Source: AG2 sp036493735
GTDB lineage: Bacteria; Gemmatimonadota; Gemmatimonadetes; Gemmatimonadales; Gemmatimonadaceae
DNA: 64,000 nucleotides
Assembly (NCBI GenBank): GCA_036493735.1
Contig: DASXPH010000148.1
Coordinates: forward strand, 62,001-126,000
Reading direction: 5' to 3'
Notes under the pieces: generated by a model
Databases searched by the model: none
Seen by the model: only the letters and a program-made list of their open reading frames with translations
Told to the model about the DNA's origin: nothing
Translations under genes and position numbers: made by a program
Shown: piece by piece, positions 41,394-50,242 of the stretch
Position numbering within the stretch: the first letter of the stretch is position 1
Layout: each line of letters opens with the position of its first letter

Positions 41394-43208
41394 TCAAGGC
41401 TGGGGAAGCGTCCGCGTGCGGGGAAGCTCGCCTCGTGGAAGCGTGAGCACGAACTCGGCCCCTCTCCCTTCCTCGCTCGTGACGATCAGGTCTCCATGCA
41501 TGGCTCGCGCAAGATTGCGGCTGATGGCGAGACCCAGTCCCGTCCCCTGATTCTTGCGCGTGAGGCCGCCGTCGAGCTGGACGAATGGCTCGAAGACCGA
41601 GTCGATCTTGTCGCGCGGGATCCCGATGCCGGTGTCGCGAACGCGAATCTCGACCTGTCCGCTCTTCTCCTGGAGTCGAGCGGAGATGGTGATGCGGCCG
41701 CGGGCCGGTGTGAACTTCACCGCATTGGACAGGAGATTGAGCACGATCTGCTGGAGCTTCTCGACGTCTGCAAAAACGGCGAAGCTCGAGTCACAGGGCT
41801 CGAGACGATACTCGAGCTGCTTCTGTTCCATCTGTGGCGCGATCAGATCGCTCATCGACGCGAGGGCGGCCGAAACGCGCACGTCCTCCGGCTCGAGGCG
41901 AATTCGCCCCGCGTCGAGCTTGGCGAAGGTGAGAACTTCCTCAATGAGCGAAAGCAGATGTCGCTCGTTCCGATGAATCGCGAGCACGTCGGCGAGTTGC
42001 GCCTCGGTGAGTGGCCCGCGCAGGCCGATCGCGAGGAGCTCGGCGTAGCCGGCGATCGCGTTCAGCGGCGTACGGAGCTCGTGCGACATCATCGCCAGAA
42101 ACTCCATTTTGGCGCGATTGGCGAGCTCGGCCTCCGAGCGCGCCGTGCGCTCGGAGTCGAGCAAGCGCGCCCGCTCGATCGCGTTGGCGATACGGTCGGC
42201 GATGAGCTGGAGGAGAATGACGTCCTCCTCACTGAACTCACGTGGCTCGATCGTGCCGACATGAATGACGCCGACGAGACGCCCCGACGCGCGGACCGGA
42301 GCGCCGATCAATGATGTCAGGCTCTCACTCGGGAAAGGGCTGACGGCGTCGGAGTCCGATACCTGTGGAATGACGAGCGGCGTGCGCGCCAATGCGACGC
42401 GGCCGGCGAAGCCCTCGCCAAGCCTGACGCGCGTCTCCTGAGAGACGTCGCGCTCCAGACCCACCGACGCTCGAACGACGAGCTCCGAGCTGTCCACGTC
42501 GAGGAGGAGCACCGTCGCTTCGTCGGCTTGGAGCGCCACACGCAGCCCCTCGGAGAGGGTGTGGAGCATGTCGTCCAGGCTCACCTCGGCGCTCGCGGCA
42601 TCCGCGACGCTCCAGGCTGAACGCAAACGATTCATGGCCCGCTCGGCCGAACGTCGGGCGGTTCGCTCCGACTCGAAGAGCCGTGCGCGTTCCTCGGCGG
42701 CTCGCTTGGTCGCATCGATATCGCTGTGGGTTCCGATCCACTCGCGAACCGATCCGTCCACCTCCAACACGGGCGCGGCGCGAACAGCCACCCACCGGTA
42801 AGTGCCGTCCCGCGAGAGCAATCGATACTCCGCGTAATACGGCGATGCCGCTTCCACGGCCCGCTTCCAGTTCTGCTTTACCCGTAGCCGGTCTTCTTCC
42901 TGGATGACGTCGAGCCACCCCCAGCCCAGATACTCGTCGAGCGATTGGCCGGTGAACTCCTCCCAGGCCAGCTGTCGCTCGACAAACTCGCCCGTTGCCG
43001 AACGAGTCCAGACGATCTGCGAGATCGCCTGGATGAGCGTCCGGTACCGTGCTTCGCTGACGCGGACCGCGTTGGCGGCAAGCACATCCGTGGGCGCGCG
43101 CGGACTATCCGCGACTCGCTCCACGGGAGGGCGAGGCATAGGCAGGTTGGCGGGCAGGCCTTGCGGCCAGGTGGGAGTCGGCGACCGCGAAAGGCGGGAG
43201 ATGTTCAC
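41394..43208 (-). CDS. PAS-GAF sensor histidine kinase
   Basis: This 604-residue soluble kinase has a PAS/PAC module (about 50-170; WTRSATGEFVERQLAWEEFTGQSLDEYLG) and a GAF domain (about 205-345). HisKA has the phosphoacceptor His in MMSHELRTPLN (about 370), and the HATPase domain has NLLSNAVKFTPARG, RDTGIGIPRDKIDSVF and GTGLGLAISRNLA. No membrane segment is seen, so it senses cytoplasmic or diffusible signals (redox, light, oxygen are possibilities of the domain types, not demonstrated). The partner regulator is not adjacent. The start is GTG at 43208; an ATG at 43139 is also possible. A heptad array lies just upstream. Confidence 0.9.
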   Translation of the reverse strand: MNISRLSRSPTPTWPQGLPANLPMPRPPVERVADSPRAPTDVLAANAVRVSEARYRTLIQAISQIVWTRSATGEFVERQLAWEEFTGQSLDEYLGWGWLDVIQEEDRLRVKQNWKRAVEAASPYYAEYRLLSRDGTYRWVAVRAAPVLEVDGSVREWIGTHSDIDATKRAAEERARLFESERTARRSAERAMNRLRSAWSVADAASAEVSLDDMLHTLSEGLRVALQADEATVLLLDVDSSELVVRASVGLERDVSQETRVRLGEGFAGRVALARTPLVIPQVSDSDAVSPFPSESLTSLIGAPVRASGRLVGVIHVGTIEPREFSEEDVILLQLIADRIANAIERARLLDSERTARSEAELANRAKMEFLAMMSHELRTPLNAIAGYAELLAIGLRGPLTEAQLADVLAIHRNERHLLSLIEEVLTFAKLDAGRIRLEPEDVRVSAALASMSDLIAPQMEQKQLEYRLEPCDSSFAVFADVEKLQQIVLNLLSNAVKFTPARGRITISARLQEKSGQVEIRVRDTGIGIPRDKIDSVFEPFVQLDGGLTRKNQGTGLGLAISRNLARAMHGDLIVTSEEGRGAEFVLTLPRGELPRTRTLPQP

Positions 43209-43270
43209 GGCAGATGCGACGGGTCAAAATTGGATGGCGACGTCGAGAGCGCAATAGAGACGCGTGAGCT

Positions 43271-43464
43271 GGTGGTTGGTGACTGGTGGTTGGTGGTTGG
43301 TGGTTGGTGGTTGGTGGTGAATTCGGATTAGCGGGCGCTCTGCGCCCGCAGTCCTTGTTCACCAGTCACCAGTCACCAGTCACCAGTCACCAGTCACCAG
43401 TCACCAGTCACCAGTCACCAGTCACCAGTCACCAGTCACCAGTCACCAGTCACCAGTCACCAGC
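43271..43464. repeat. Heptad element H10, the longest array
   Basis: The left arm has seven units: GGTGGTT, GGTGACT, four GGTGGTT and GGTGGTG (43271-43319). The right arm has fourteen perfect CACCAGT units plus CACCAGC (43360-43464). The central hairpin is GCGGGCGC/GCGCCCGC (43331-43349). It lies between the PAS-GAF kinase start and the DsbA-like gene's end. The near-perfect right arm suggests recent expansion. Confidence 0.95.
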
Positions 43465-43472
43465 CACGAAAC

Positions 43473-44102
43473 TCAACCTTCCAATTCTCTTTCCGCGCTC
43501 CGCATCGCCGCCTCGAAGATCGCGTCGCGCAGGCCCTCGACGTTGCGCGAGTTGGCATAACGAGCGCCATCGACAAAGAACGTCGGCGTGGCATTCACGG
43601 AGCTCGCGCGCCCACTCGCCACGTCACGCTCGATGCGCGCGACGAGTGCAGGGTCCTCGAGATCGGTCGAGAAGCGGCCGAGGTCGAGCCCGACCGACGC
43701 TGCATGGGCGTGCAGCGCCTCACGATGGAGCATGCCCGGGCTTCGATAGAGCTCGTCGTGCATCTCCCAGAACTTGCCCTGCCGCGCGGCGGCTTCGGCG
43801 GCGCGGGCAGCCAACGCTGATGCGGGATGCTCCCAACCAAGCGGGAAATGGCGGAAGACCCACCGGAGTGTGCCACGAAATTCGTCGAGATACCTAACGA
43901 GCATGGGAAAGGCCCGGAGGCAGTTCAAGCACTCGAAGTCAGCGTATTGAACGAGGGTGACGAGCGCATTCGCCTCGCCTCGCACGTGATCGGCTTCGTC
44001 GACCGGTGCGGCGAGCGCCGGGCCACCGAGCAACGGACCGGTGCGACTCTGAGGATATGGATGCCACTCTCGCGGCTGATCATTCGACGACAGCATGTTC
44101 AT
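43473..44102 (-). CDS. DsbA-family thioredoxin-fold protein with CLNC site
   Basis: A 209-residue protein without an evident signal peptide. The N-terminal DHVRGEANALVTLVQYADFECLNCLRAFPML has the active-site C-L-N-C (instead of the usual C-P-x-C); a helical insertion (HREALHAHAASVGLD) and a C-terminal NATPTFFVDG cis-Pro motif complete a DsbA-like Thioredoxin_4 fold. It overlaps the kinase gene stop as ATGA, so it is the third gene of the flavoprotein-kinase-thioredoxin operon. Role (oxidase, reductase or sensor partner) cannot be read. Confidence 0.85.
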   Translation of the reverse strand: MNMLSSNDQPREWHPYPQSRTGPLLGGPALAAPVDEADHVRGEANALVTLVQYADFECLNCLRAFPMLVRYLDEFRGTLRWVFRHFPLGWEHPASALAARAAEAAARQGKFWEMHDELYRSPGMLHREALHAHAASVGLDLGRFSTDLEDPALVARIERDVASGRASSVNATPTFFVDGARYANSRNVEGLRDAIFEAAMRSAERELEG

Positions 44103-45160
44103 CCGATACTGGAGGCTCCGTCCGTTGGCGCGGGCGGTTGAGCGAGCGGAATGTGAACTACGAATCGCGCGCCTGACGAGTTGGATTCGCAGGTGACGGA
44201 ACCGTGATGGTGCGCGGCGATGCGCTTGACGATGTCGAGGCCAAGGCCGGTGCCCTTCCCCGCGGCCTTTGTCGTGAAATGCGCCTCGAAGATTCGCGAC
44301 GCGAGCTCCTCGGGAATTCCGGGCCCACTGTCACTGATCTCGACCCGTACGCCGTCGCCCTCCTGCGCCGTGCGCACCCGGACGATGCGTTCACCGTCCG
44401 GCTTCGCAGCCAGCGCATCGGCCGCGTTGTCGAACAGGTTGGTCCACAGTTGATGGAGCTCGGTGCCGTACGTTTCGACTTTCGGCAGGGCACGATCGTA
44501 GTCGCGGATGATCTTGGCGCCGGCCTCACGCAGCTTGTAGCCCATCAGCGTCAAGCTGCTCTCGAGCGATTCGTGAATGTCCACGGTGCGACGGCCCGTA
44601 TCGGTGTACGCCTGACTCTTCACGGCGCGCACGAGCTCACCGATGCGCGCGGCGCTCCGCCCAACGTCGTCGAGGAGCTGGCGGATCATCGTTAGGCGAG
44701 AGAGCCACGCCATGGCGTCGCCGACCACGGCGGGGCTGCAGCCCTTGGCGAGCCGCGCCAGCTCGTCAGGCGTCACCCCACGATCGACGAGTGCCGACGT
44801 CAGCTCCGAAGAGGCGGCAACGCCATGGCGATCGAGCCACGTACCAAGAGCGTCTTCTCGATCAGCGCGATCGACGACGTCGAGCGATGCGGTGATGGAG
44901 GGCGCGCCCTCGGTGGTCGCGCCAAGCCGGGCGAGAAAGAGCAGCTCCTCATCGGACCATGAATGGCCGGCGAGCTGCCGGAGAATGGGATCGATCGAAT
45001 TGATGTTCTCGCGGAGGAGATCAACCGATCGCCCGATGGCGATGGCCGGGTTGTTCAACTCGTGGGCGAGTCCAGCAGCGAGAACACCGAGCGTGGCCAT
45101 GCGCTCATGCTGAATGCGGTCCGGGTCGCCGGCGCGCGTCACCACCGCGGAGTCGCTCAT
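44099..45160 (-). CDS. Soluble histidine kinase with an insertion in the phosphoacceptor domain
   Basis: This 353-residue kinase has no membrane or sensor domain at its N-terminus. H-box MATLGVLAAGLAHELNNP has His33. Between this first helix and the second HisKA-like segment (MIRQLLDDVGRSAARIGELV) is a 90-100 residue insertion of unknown fold. HATPase motifs follow: NLFDNAADALAAK, DSGPGIPEELASRIFEAHFTTK and GTGLGLDIVKRIAA. The ATG at 45160 is one base after the flavoprotein stop, and its own stop overlaps the DsbA-like gene. It may phosphorylate the receiver of the upstream fusion protein. Confidence 0.85.
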   Translation of the reverse strand: MSDSAVVTRAGDPDRIQHERMATLGVLAAGLAHELNNPAIAIGRSVDLLRENINSIDPILRQLAGHSWSDEELLFLARLGATTEGAPSITASLDVVDRADREDALGTWLDRHGVAASSELTSALVDRGVTPDELARLAKGCSPAVVGDAMAWLSRLTMIRQLLDDVGRSAARIGELVRAVKSQAYTDTGRRTVDIHESLESSLTLMGYKLREAGAKIIRDYDRALPKVETYGTELHQLWTNLFDNAADALAAKPDGERIVRVRTAQEGDGVRVEISDSGPGIPEELASRIFEAHFTTKAAGKGTGLGLDIVKRIAAHHHGSVTCESNSSGARFVVHIPLAQPPAPTDGASSIG

Positions 45161-45161
45161 C

Positions 45162-46820
45162 TCACCCCTCCGCGAGGTATCGATGCGTGAACTGCACGGC
45201 AATCGACCCCTCGCCCACGGCTGACGCGACGCGCTTCACCGACTGGTGCCTGACGTCGCCGGCGCAGAAGACGCCCGGGACGTTGGTCTCGAGCAGGTAT
45301 GGATCGCGGGCCAGCGGCCAGCCACGCGGCCGGCCATTTTCCTGCGGCAGATCCGGACCGGTGCGGATGAAGCCATGCTCGTCTCGCTCGATGACACCGG
45401 CCACCCACTCAGTGCGCGGTACGGCGCCGATGAAAGCGAAAAGCGAGGTCGCCTCGAGCTCGCGTTCATCGCTGCCGCACGTCACGGTGACCGAATGGAG
45501 TCGGTCGTCGCCGTGGACGGCGGTCAGACGGGTTCGCGTCATGACCGTGACGTTCGGCGTCGCCTCGACCTGATCGACGAGATATTGCGACATGCTCTCG
45601 CCGAGCGACGCGCCGCGCACGAGCACGGCGACGTGCCTCGCATATTGAGCAAAGAACAACGCCGCCTGGCCGGCGGAGTTGCCCCCGCCGATGATGAGTA
45701 CTCCCTCATCGCGGCAGGAGATGGCCTCGGTCAGCGCCGCGCCGTAGTAAATGCCGGCGCCGGTGAGCTTCTCGGCGCCGGGCACGTCGAGGGTACGATA
45801 GGACACACCCGACGAGATGAGCAGCGCGCGCGTCGAGACGTCCGAGCCATCCGAGAGCGTGATGACGCGGTACTGGCCATCGATGCGCAACCGACACGCC
45901 TCCTGCGGCGTGAGGAGCTCGGCGCCGAACTTGCGCGCCTGTGCCACCGCCCGTCGGGTGAGATCGGCGCCCGTGAGGCCGCTCGGGAAGCCGAGGTAAT
46001 TCTCGATGCGCGAGCTCGTCCCCGCCTGCCCACCCGGCGCTTCGCGCTCGAGCAGCAGGGTGCGGAGGCCCTCGGAGGCCCCATAGACCGCCGCGGCCAA
46101 TCCCGCCGGTCCACCGCCGACGACCACGAGATCATAAAAGGGCTTCTCGGCGCGTGAGCGCAGGCCGAGGCGGGCGCCCAGGGCGCTCGGCTCCGGCGCC
46201 GCGAGCACGTCGCCATCGGGAAAGACGACGACCGGAAGCGCCGGCGCGTCCGTGCCCGTTGATAACTTGCTCAACGCAGTGCGGGCTTCCTCAGACACAT
46301 CGAGATCGAGCCACTTGAAGGGCACCAGATTCCGGCCGAGGAAGTCGCGGACGTCGTGCGATTTGGGAGACCAGCGGTGCCCGATGACGCGGATTCCCTC
46401 GAACGGCGCCTGATAGCTCGACTGCCAATCGTCGAGCAGGTCGTCGAGCACCGTGTAGAGCTTCTCCTCGGGGGGATCCCAGGGCTTGAGCAGATAGTTG
46501 TCGATGCGCGCCTTGTTGATGGCATCGATGGCGGCGTCGGTATCGGCGTAGGCCGTGAGGAGGACGCGCTTGGCATCAGGCACGAGCCTCAGTGTTTGCT
46601 GCAGCAGCTCGACGCCGGTCATCTCCGGCATGCGCTGGTCGGCGACGACCATGGCGATGGGATCGCCACGCTCCCCGAAGGTGCGGAGCGCGTTGATTGC
46701 CGACGCGCCGGACTCGGCGCGAACCACTCTGTACTTGTCGGCGTAGCGACGCCGCAGATCGCGGTCGACAGCGCGAAGCACTTCAGGATCGTCGTCGACA
46801 GCGAGGAGAACGGGACGCAT
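45162..46820 (-). CDS. Fused response regulator / thioredoxin-reductase-like flavoprotein
   Basis: A 552-residue cytoplasmic protein. Residues 1-125 are a receiver domain (acidic pair at 9-11, phosphoacceptor Asp61 in VVADQRMPEM, Lys112). Residues 140-220 are a glutaredoxin-like fold in which the CxxC position reads W-S-P-K-S (150-154), so no thiol. Residues 229-552 are a two-dinucleotide-domain flavoprotein (GGGPAG 235-240, GGGNSAGQAA near 378, GDVRHQSVKR near 525), but the redox CxxC of thioredoxin reductase is replaced (YYGAALTEA near 358-366). It is therefore unlikely to be an ordinary disulphide reductase; output may be NADPH-dependent oxidoreduction toward another partner. Confidence 0.88.
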   Translation of the reverse strand: MRPVLLAVDDDPEVLRAVDRDLRRRYADKYRVVRAESGASAINALRTFGERGDPIAMVVADQRMPEMTGVELLQQTLRLVPDAKRVLLTAYADTDAAIDAINKARIDNYLLKPWDPPEEKLYTVLDDLLDDWQSSYQAPFEGIRVIGHRWSPKSHDVRDFLGRNLVPFKWLDLDVSEEARTALSKLSTGTDAPALPVVVFPDGDVLAAPEPSALGARLGLRSRAEKPFYDLVVVGGGPAGLAAAVYGASEGLRTLLLEREAPGGQAGTSSRIENYLGFPSGLTGADLTRRAVAQARKFGAELLTPQEACRLRIDGQYRVITLSDGSDVSTRALLISSGVSYRTLDVPGAEKLTGAGIYYGAALTEAISCRDEGVLIIGGGNSAGQAALFFAQYARHVAVLVRGASLGESMSQYLVDQVEATPNVTVMTRTRLTAVHGDDRLHSVTVTCGSDERELEATSLFAFIGAVPRTEWVAGVIERDEHGFIRTGPDLPQENGRPRGWPLARDPYLLETNVPGVFCAGDVRHQSVKRVASAVGEGSIAVQFTHRYLAEG

Positions 46821-46850
46821 GGACGAAGACTACATCTGCGTGCCAGCCCT

Positions 46851-46960
46851 GGTGGCAGAGGGCAGCGGGTAGAGGATTGCCGGCGGAAAGGGAACGAGGC
46901 CGACGGCAAGTCGTCGGCCTTCCTTCTTCCAACCCTCTACCCACCACCCTCTACCCGCTA
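46851..46960. repeat. Heptad element H11
   Basis: G-rich left arm (GGCAGAG, GGCAGCG, GGTAGAG units) and C-rich right arm (AACCCTC, TACCCAC, CACCCTC, TACCCGC units) enclose the hairpin at 46897-46920. It lies between the flavoprotein start and the VPS10/BNR gene's end, with no other ORF. Confidence 0.75.
46897..46920. terminator. Terminator hairpin (second copy)
   Basis: AGGCCGACG and CGTCGGCCT pair over nine bases around GCAAGT. This is nearly the same stem as 4212-4236 and 53468-53490, followed on the plus strand by a T-rich tract. It ends transcripts entering from either side. Confidence 0.75.
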
Positions 46961-46968
46961 TCGATCTT

Positions 46969-49900
46969 CTATTTCCCCGTCACAACCGCCGGCACCTCCA
47001 GCTCCCGCATCATCCGGTTGAACGCGACCAGATCGGTTGTCTCGAGCGCACGGAGCTGCGCGATGTGGCGGCCGACCTGGGCAGCGAGGTCGCGGTAGAC
47101 GTCGGTCTCCTGCCTGGTCGGAGCGCCCTCAGCGCTCTGCACCATATCCGCGAGCGACAGCAGCATGTTGTAGAGCCGAATTGGATAGTGCAGCGTGATC
47201 TGATCGGCGTGCGAGTGGACCTCCACCAGCGAATCGCGAATCCCCTCCAGCTTCTGGCGCAGCGGCGTCGCGGCGCCGCCGACGCGGGTAGCGTAGCTCT
47301 GATTCTTCGAGTGGTCGACGCGCTCGTCCAGCTGGTGCTCGATGTCGAGAATGCGGCCGACCGCGTCCGACAGATCATTCGTCGTCTGCTGCACCTGGAG
47401 CGCGAGCGCAACCTGCGCGTCGTAATCGGCCTGTGTCGCGCGAAGGCGCGGATCCGGCCTAACGACTGCGCGCTCCTCGCGCGTCTGGCCGGCGCCGACG
47501 AGACGCACGGTATAGGTCCCGGGGGGGATCACGGGACCCGAGGTCGAGCCTTCGTCGTTGACGACACCGCGCACCTCGTGTGTACCAGGGTAGCGGAGGT
47601 TCCAGACGAAGCGATTGAGTCCAGGCCGCGCCGGCACGATGGAGTCGGCGGGGACGAAGGCGAGTGTATCGTCGGCGAAAGAGCGCGAGCCGCGTGGCTT
47701 TTCGGCCAGCGTATCGCGCGGCTGAACCGTTCTGGTCGTCGAATCCGTCTTCTGCGCCGTGTCGTGCGTCGCGCTGGTGAAGGAGCGAATCAGCTTGCCG
47801 GCCGCGTCGCGGAACTCGAGGGTCACCGGTGACGTCACCGCGCCCTTGAGCCAGTAGCTCACCGTTAGGCAACAGGGTGGATTCTCGCCGGCGTCCTCAC
47901 CGCGCCGGCTGCCGCCGCCGAACCGGATCGCGGTATCGGGAGCAAAGAGATGGGCAGCCTCGCCGCGCACGACGTCTGTCATCTGACGCAATGGCGAGAC
48001 ATCGTCGAGCACCCAGAATGCGCGACCGTGCGTCGCCGCAATGAGATCACTGCCCCGGACGTGCAGGTCGCGAACCGAGGAGCGCGGGAGGTTGAGCTGC
48101 AAGGACCGCCAGCGGGCACCGTCGTCCGTGGAGTACCAGACGCCAGTCTCGGTGCCGACGTAGAGCAGCCCGCGCCTCACCGGATCCTCGCGGATCGTGC
48201 GCGTGTAAGCGCCCGCGGGAATGCCGCCGTCGATGCGCGACCAGGTACGTCCATAGTCCGTCGTCTTCCACAGATACGGGCGAAGATCGTCGAGCTGATA
48301 TCGATTCGCGGCGACGTAGGCCGTGCCGGCGTCGAAATGCGAGGGCTCGATGATCGAGACCCGAGTGAAATGCGCCATGTCGCGCGGCGTGACATTCGTC
48401 CACGTCTGGCCGTTGTCGCGTGTGACGTGGACGAGACCGTCGTCCGAACCCGCCCAGAAGAGCCCCGCGGTCGTGGGCGACTCGGCGAGCGCGAAGATCG
48501 TCGCGTACCACTCCGTGCCCGTCATGTCGAAGGTCACGGAGCCGCCGACCGGCCCCATGGTGGAGGGGTCGTGGAGCGTGAGGTCTGGGCTCACAGCCTC
48601 CCAGCTGTCGCCGTCGTTCGTCGAGCGGAACACCCGGTTGGCAGCGACGTACAGCTCGTTAGGCCTGTGCCGCGAGTACAGAATTGGAAATGTCCACTGA
48701 AACCGGTTCGGCACGCGCGACGCCGCCCAGCCATCGTAGTTGTTGAGACCGACGCTGATGTCCTTCGTGTGCTGGGTGCGAACGTCATAGCGCGTCAGCG
48801 TGCCGGTGTACGTCCCGGCGATCACGGTATTCGGGTCGTTAGGCTTCGGCGCGATGTATCCCGACTCGCCGCCGCCGACGTAATACCAATCTTCGCGCGA
48901 GATCGCGCCGTCGTCCGAGCGGCTCGCGATCGAGACGGTCGTGTTGTCCTGCTGCGCGCCGTAAATGCGATACGGAAACTGGTCGTCGGTCGTGACGTGA
49001 TAGAACTGCGCGGTCGGCTGATTCATCTCGCTCGACCAGCTCTCGCCAGCGTCGATACTCACGGTGGCGCCACCGTCGTTGCCGCTGATGAGCCTTTTCG
49101 AATCCTTGGGATCGACCCACAGATCGTGAGTGTCGCCGTGGGGTACGCGAAGGCGGGTGAAGGTGTGGCCGCCGTCGATCGACTTCCACGTCGAGAGATT
49201 CATCACGTACATCGTGTTGACGTCCGTGGGGTCGGCGCGGACGACGGAGTAGTACCATGGGCGCACCATCCAGCGCTGGTCGCCGCTCGTGCGCTGCCAG
49301 CTCTTGCCGCCGTCATCGGAGCGGAAGATGCCGCCGGTGGAATCTTCCGGCGGCGTCTCGATCGTCGCGTACAGTCGTTCCGGATCGACGGGTGAAACGG
49401 CGATGCCGATGCGGCCGACACGGCCGCGGGGAATGCCCTCGTTGAAAGTCAGCTCCGTCCAGTGGTCGCCGGCATCGGTGGACTTCCACAGGCCGCTGCG
49501 TCCCGCGCCCGCGGTGAAGCCCCAGGGAAGTCGCTGCATTCGCCACATCGCCGCATAGAGAATGCGGGCGTTGGACGGATCGATGGCGAGATCGATAGCA
49601 CCCGTGGAGTCGTCGGCGAACAGCACCTTCTGCCAGCTACGCCCACCGTCCCGCGACCGGAAGACCCCGCGCGTGGGATTCGGTCCCGCGCCGTGCCCCA
49701 TCGCGGCGACGTACACGACGTCGGCATTGCGTGGATCGACGACGATGCGCGCGACGTGCCGAGCGTCTTCGAGGCCCAGATGCGTCCAGCTACGACCACC
49801 GTCGGTCGAGCGATCGACGCCGTCGCCATACGTATAGTCTTCTCTAAAATCCGCTTCCCCTCCCCCGGCGTAGACGACGTTCGGATCGCTCGGGGCAACG

Positions 49901-50211
49901 GCAATCGCACCGACGGACGCGAGGCTCGACTTGCCGTCGGTGAGATTCGTCCAGCTCTGGCCCGCATTCGTGGACTTCCAGACGCCCCCGTCCACGGCGC
50001 CGAAGTAAAAGATGCGCGGATTGGTCGGATCGCCCGTCACGGCGACGGATCGTCCGCCGCGGAATGGCCCGACGAGCCGCCATCGCAAACCACGGAGCTC
50101 GGGCGCCGTTCGTTCGTAGCGGGCGCTATCGATGCTGCCCGCGGTCGTGGTGCGCGCCTGCGCCAGGAGCGGCAGCGGTAGGATGAGAAGTACTGTTGCC
50201 AGACGGTGCAT
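46969..50211 (-). CDS. Exported VPS10/sortilin-like BNR-repeat protein
   Basis: A 1080-residue secreted protein with a signal sequence (MHRLATVLLILPLPLLAQA). The propeller part (about 35-700) carries many Asp-box motifs: STDGGRSW, SRDGGRSW, STDAGDHW and SDDGGKSW. The remainder (about 730-1080) is a beta-rich plus helical C-terminal domain. The ATG at 50211 is chosen because upstream in-frame codons give no signal and lie in the gap. It has no enzymatic motif that I can see. The family is annotated as VPS10-domain or glycosyl hydrolase-like proteins; function is unknown. Confidence 0.8.
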   Translation of the reverse strand: MHRLATVLLILPLPLLAQARTTTAGSIDSARYERTAPELRGLRWRLVGPFRGGRSVAVTGDPTNPRIFYFGAVDGGVWKSTNAGQSWTNLTDGKSSLASVGAIAVAPSDPNVVYAGGGEADFREDYTYGDGVDRSTDGGRSWTHLGLEDARHVARIVVDPRNADVVYVAAMGHGAGPNPTRGVFRSRDGGRSWQKVLFADDSTGAIDLAIDPSNARILYAAMWRMQRLPWGFTAGAGRSGLWKSTDAGDHWTELTFNEGIPRGRVGRIGIAVSPVDPERLYATIETPPEDSTGGIFRSDDGGKSWQRTSGDQRWMVRPWYYSVVRADPTDVNTMYVMNLSTWKSIDGGHTFTRLRVPHGDTHDLWVDPKDSKRLISGNDGGATVSIDAGESWSSEMNQPTAQFYHVTTDDQFPYRIYGAQQDNTTVSIASRSDDGAISREDWYYVGGGESGYIAPKPNDPNTVIAGTYTGTLTRYDVRTQHTKDISVGLNNYDGWAASRVPNRFQWTFPILYSRHRPNELYVAANRVFRSTNDGDSWEAVSPDLTLHDPSTMGPVGGSVTFDMTGTEWYATIFALAESPTTAGLFWAGSDDGLVHVTRDNGQTWTNVTPRDMAHFTRVSIIEPSHFDAGTAYVAANRYQLDDLRPYLWKTTDYGRTWSRIDGGIPAGAYTRTIREDPVRRGLLYVGTETGVWYSTDDGARWRSLQLNLPRSSVRDLHVRGSDLIAATHGRAFWVLDDVSPLRQMTDVVRGEAAHLFAPDTAIRFGGGSRRGEDAGENPPCCLTVSYWLKGAVTSPVTLEFRDAAGKLIRSFTSATHDTAQKTDSTTRTVQPRDTLAEKPRGSRSFADDTLAFVPADSIVPARPGLNRFVWNLRYPGTHEVRGVVNDEGSTSGPVIPPGTYTVRLVGAGQTREERAVVRPDPRLRATQADYDAQVALALQVQQTTNDLSDAVGRILDIEHQLDERVDHSKNQSYATRVGGAATPLRQKLEGIRDSLVEVHSHADQITLHYPIRLYNMLLSLADMVQSAEGAPTRQETDVYRDLAAQVGRHIAQLRALETTDLVAFNRMMRELEVPAVVTGK

Positions 50212-50242
50212 GGATGGATCCAGTGTTCGAATTGTCAACGAC

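Noticed and set aside
43360..43464. CRISPR-like array
   Set aside because: The repeat unit is 7 bp with no spacers between copies, and no cas genes are near; it is a tandem heptad array.
45162..46820. Functional thioredoxin reductase
   Set aside because: The reductase CxxC motif is missing (YYGAALTEA at its place), and the glutaredoxin-like part also lacks Cys, so classic disulphide reduction is not supported.
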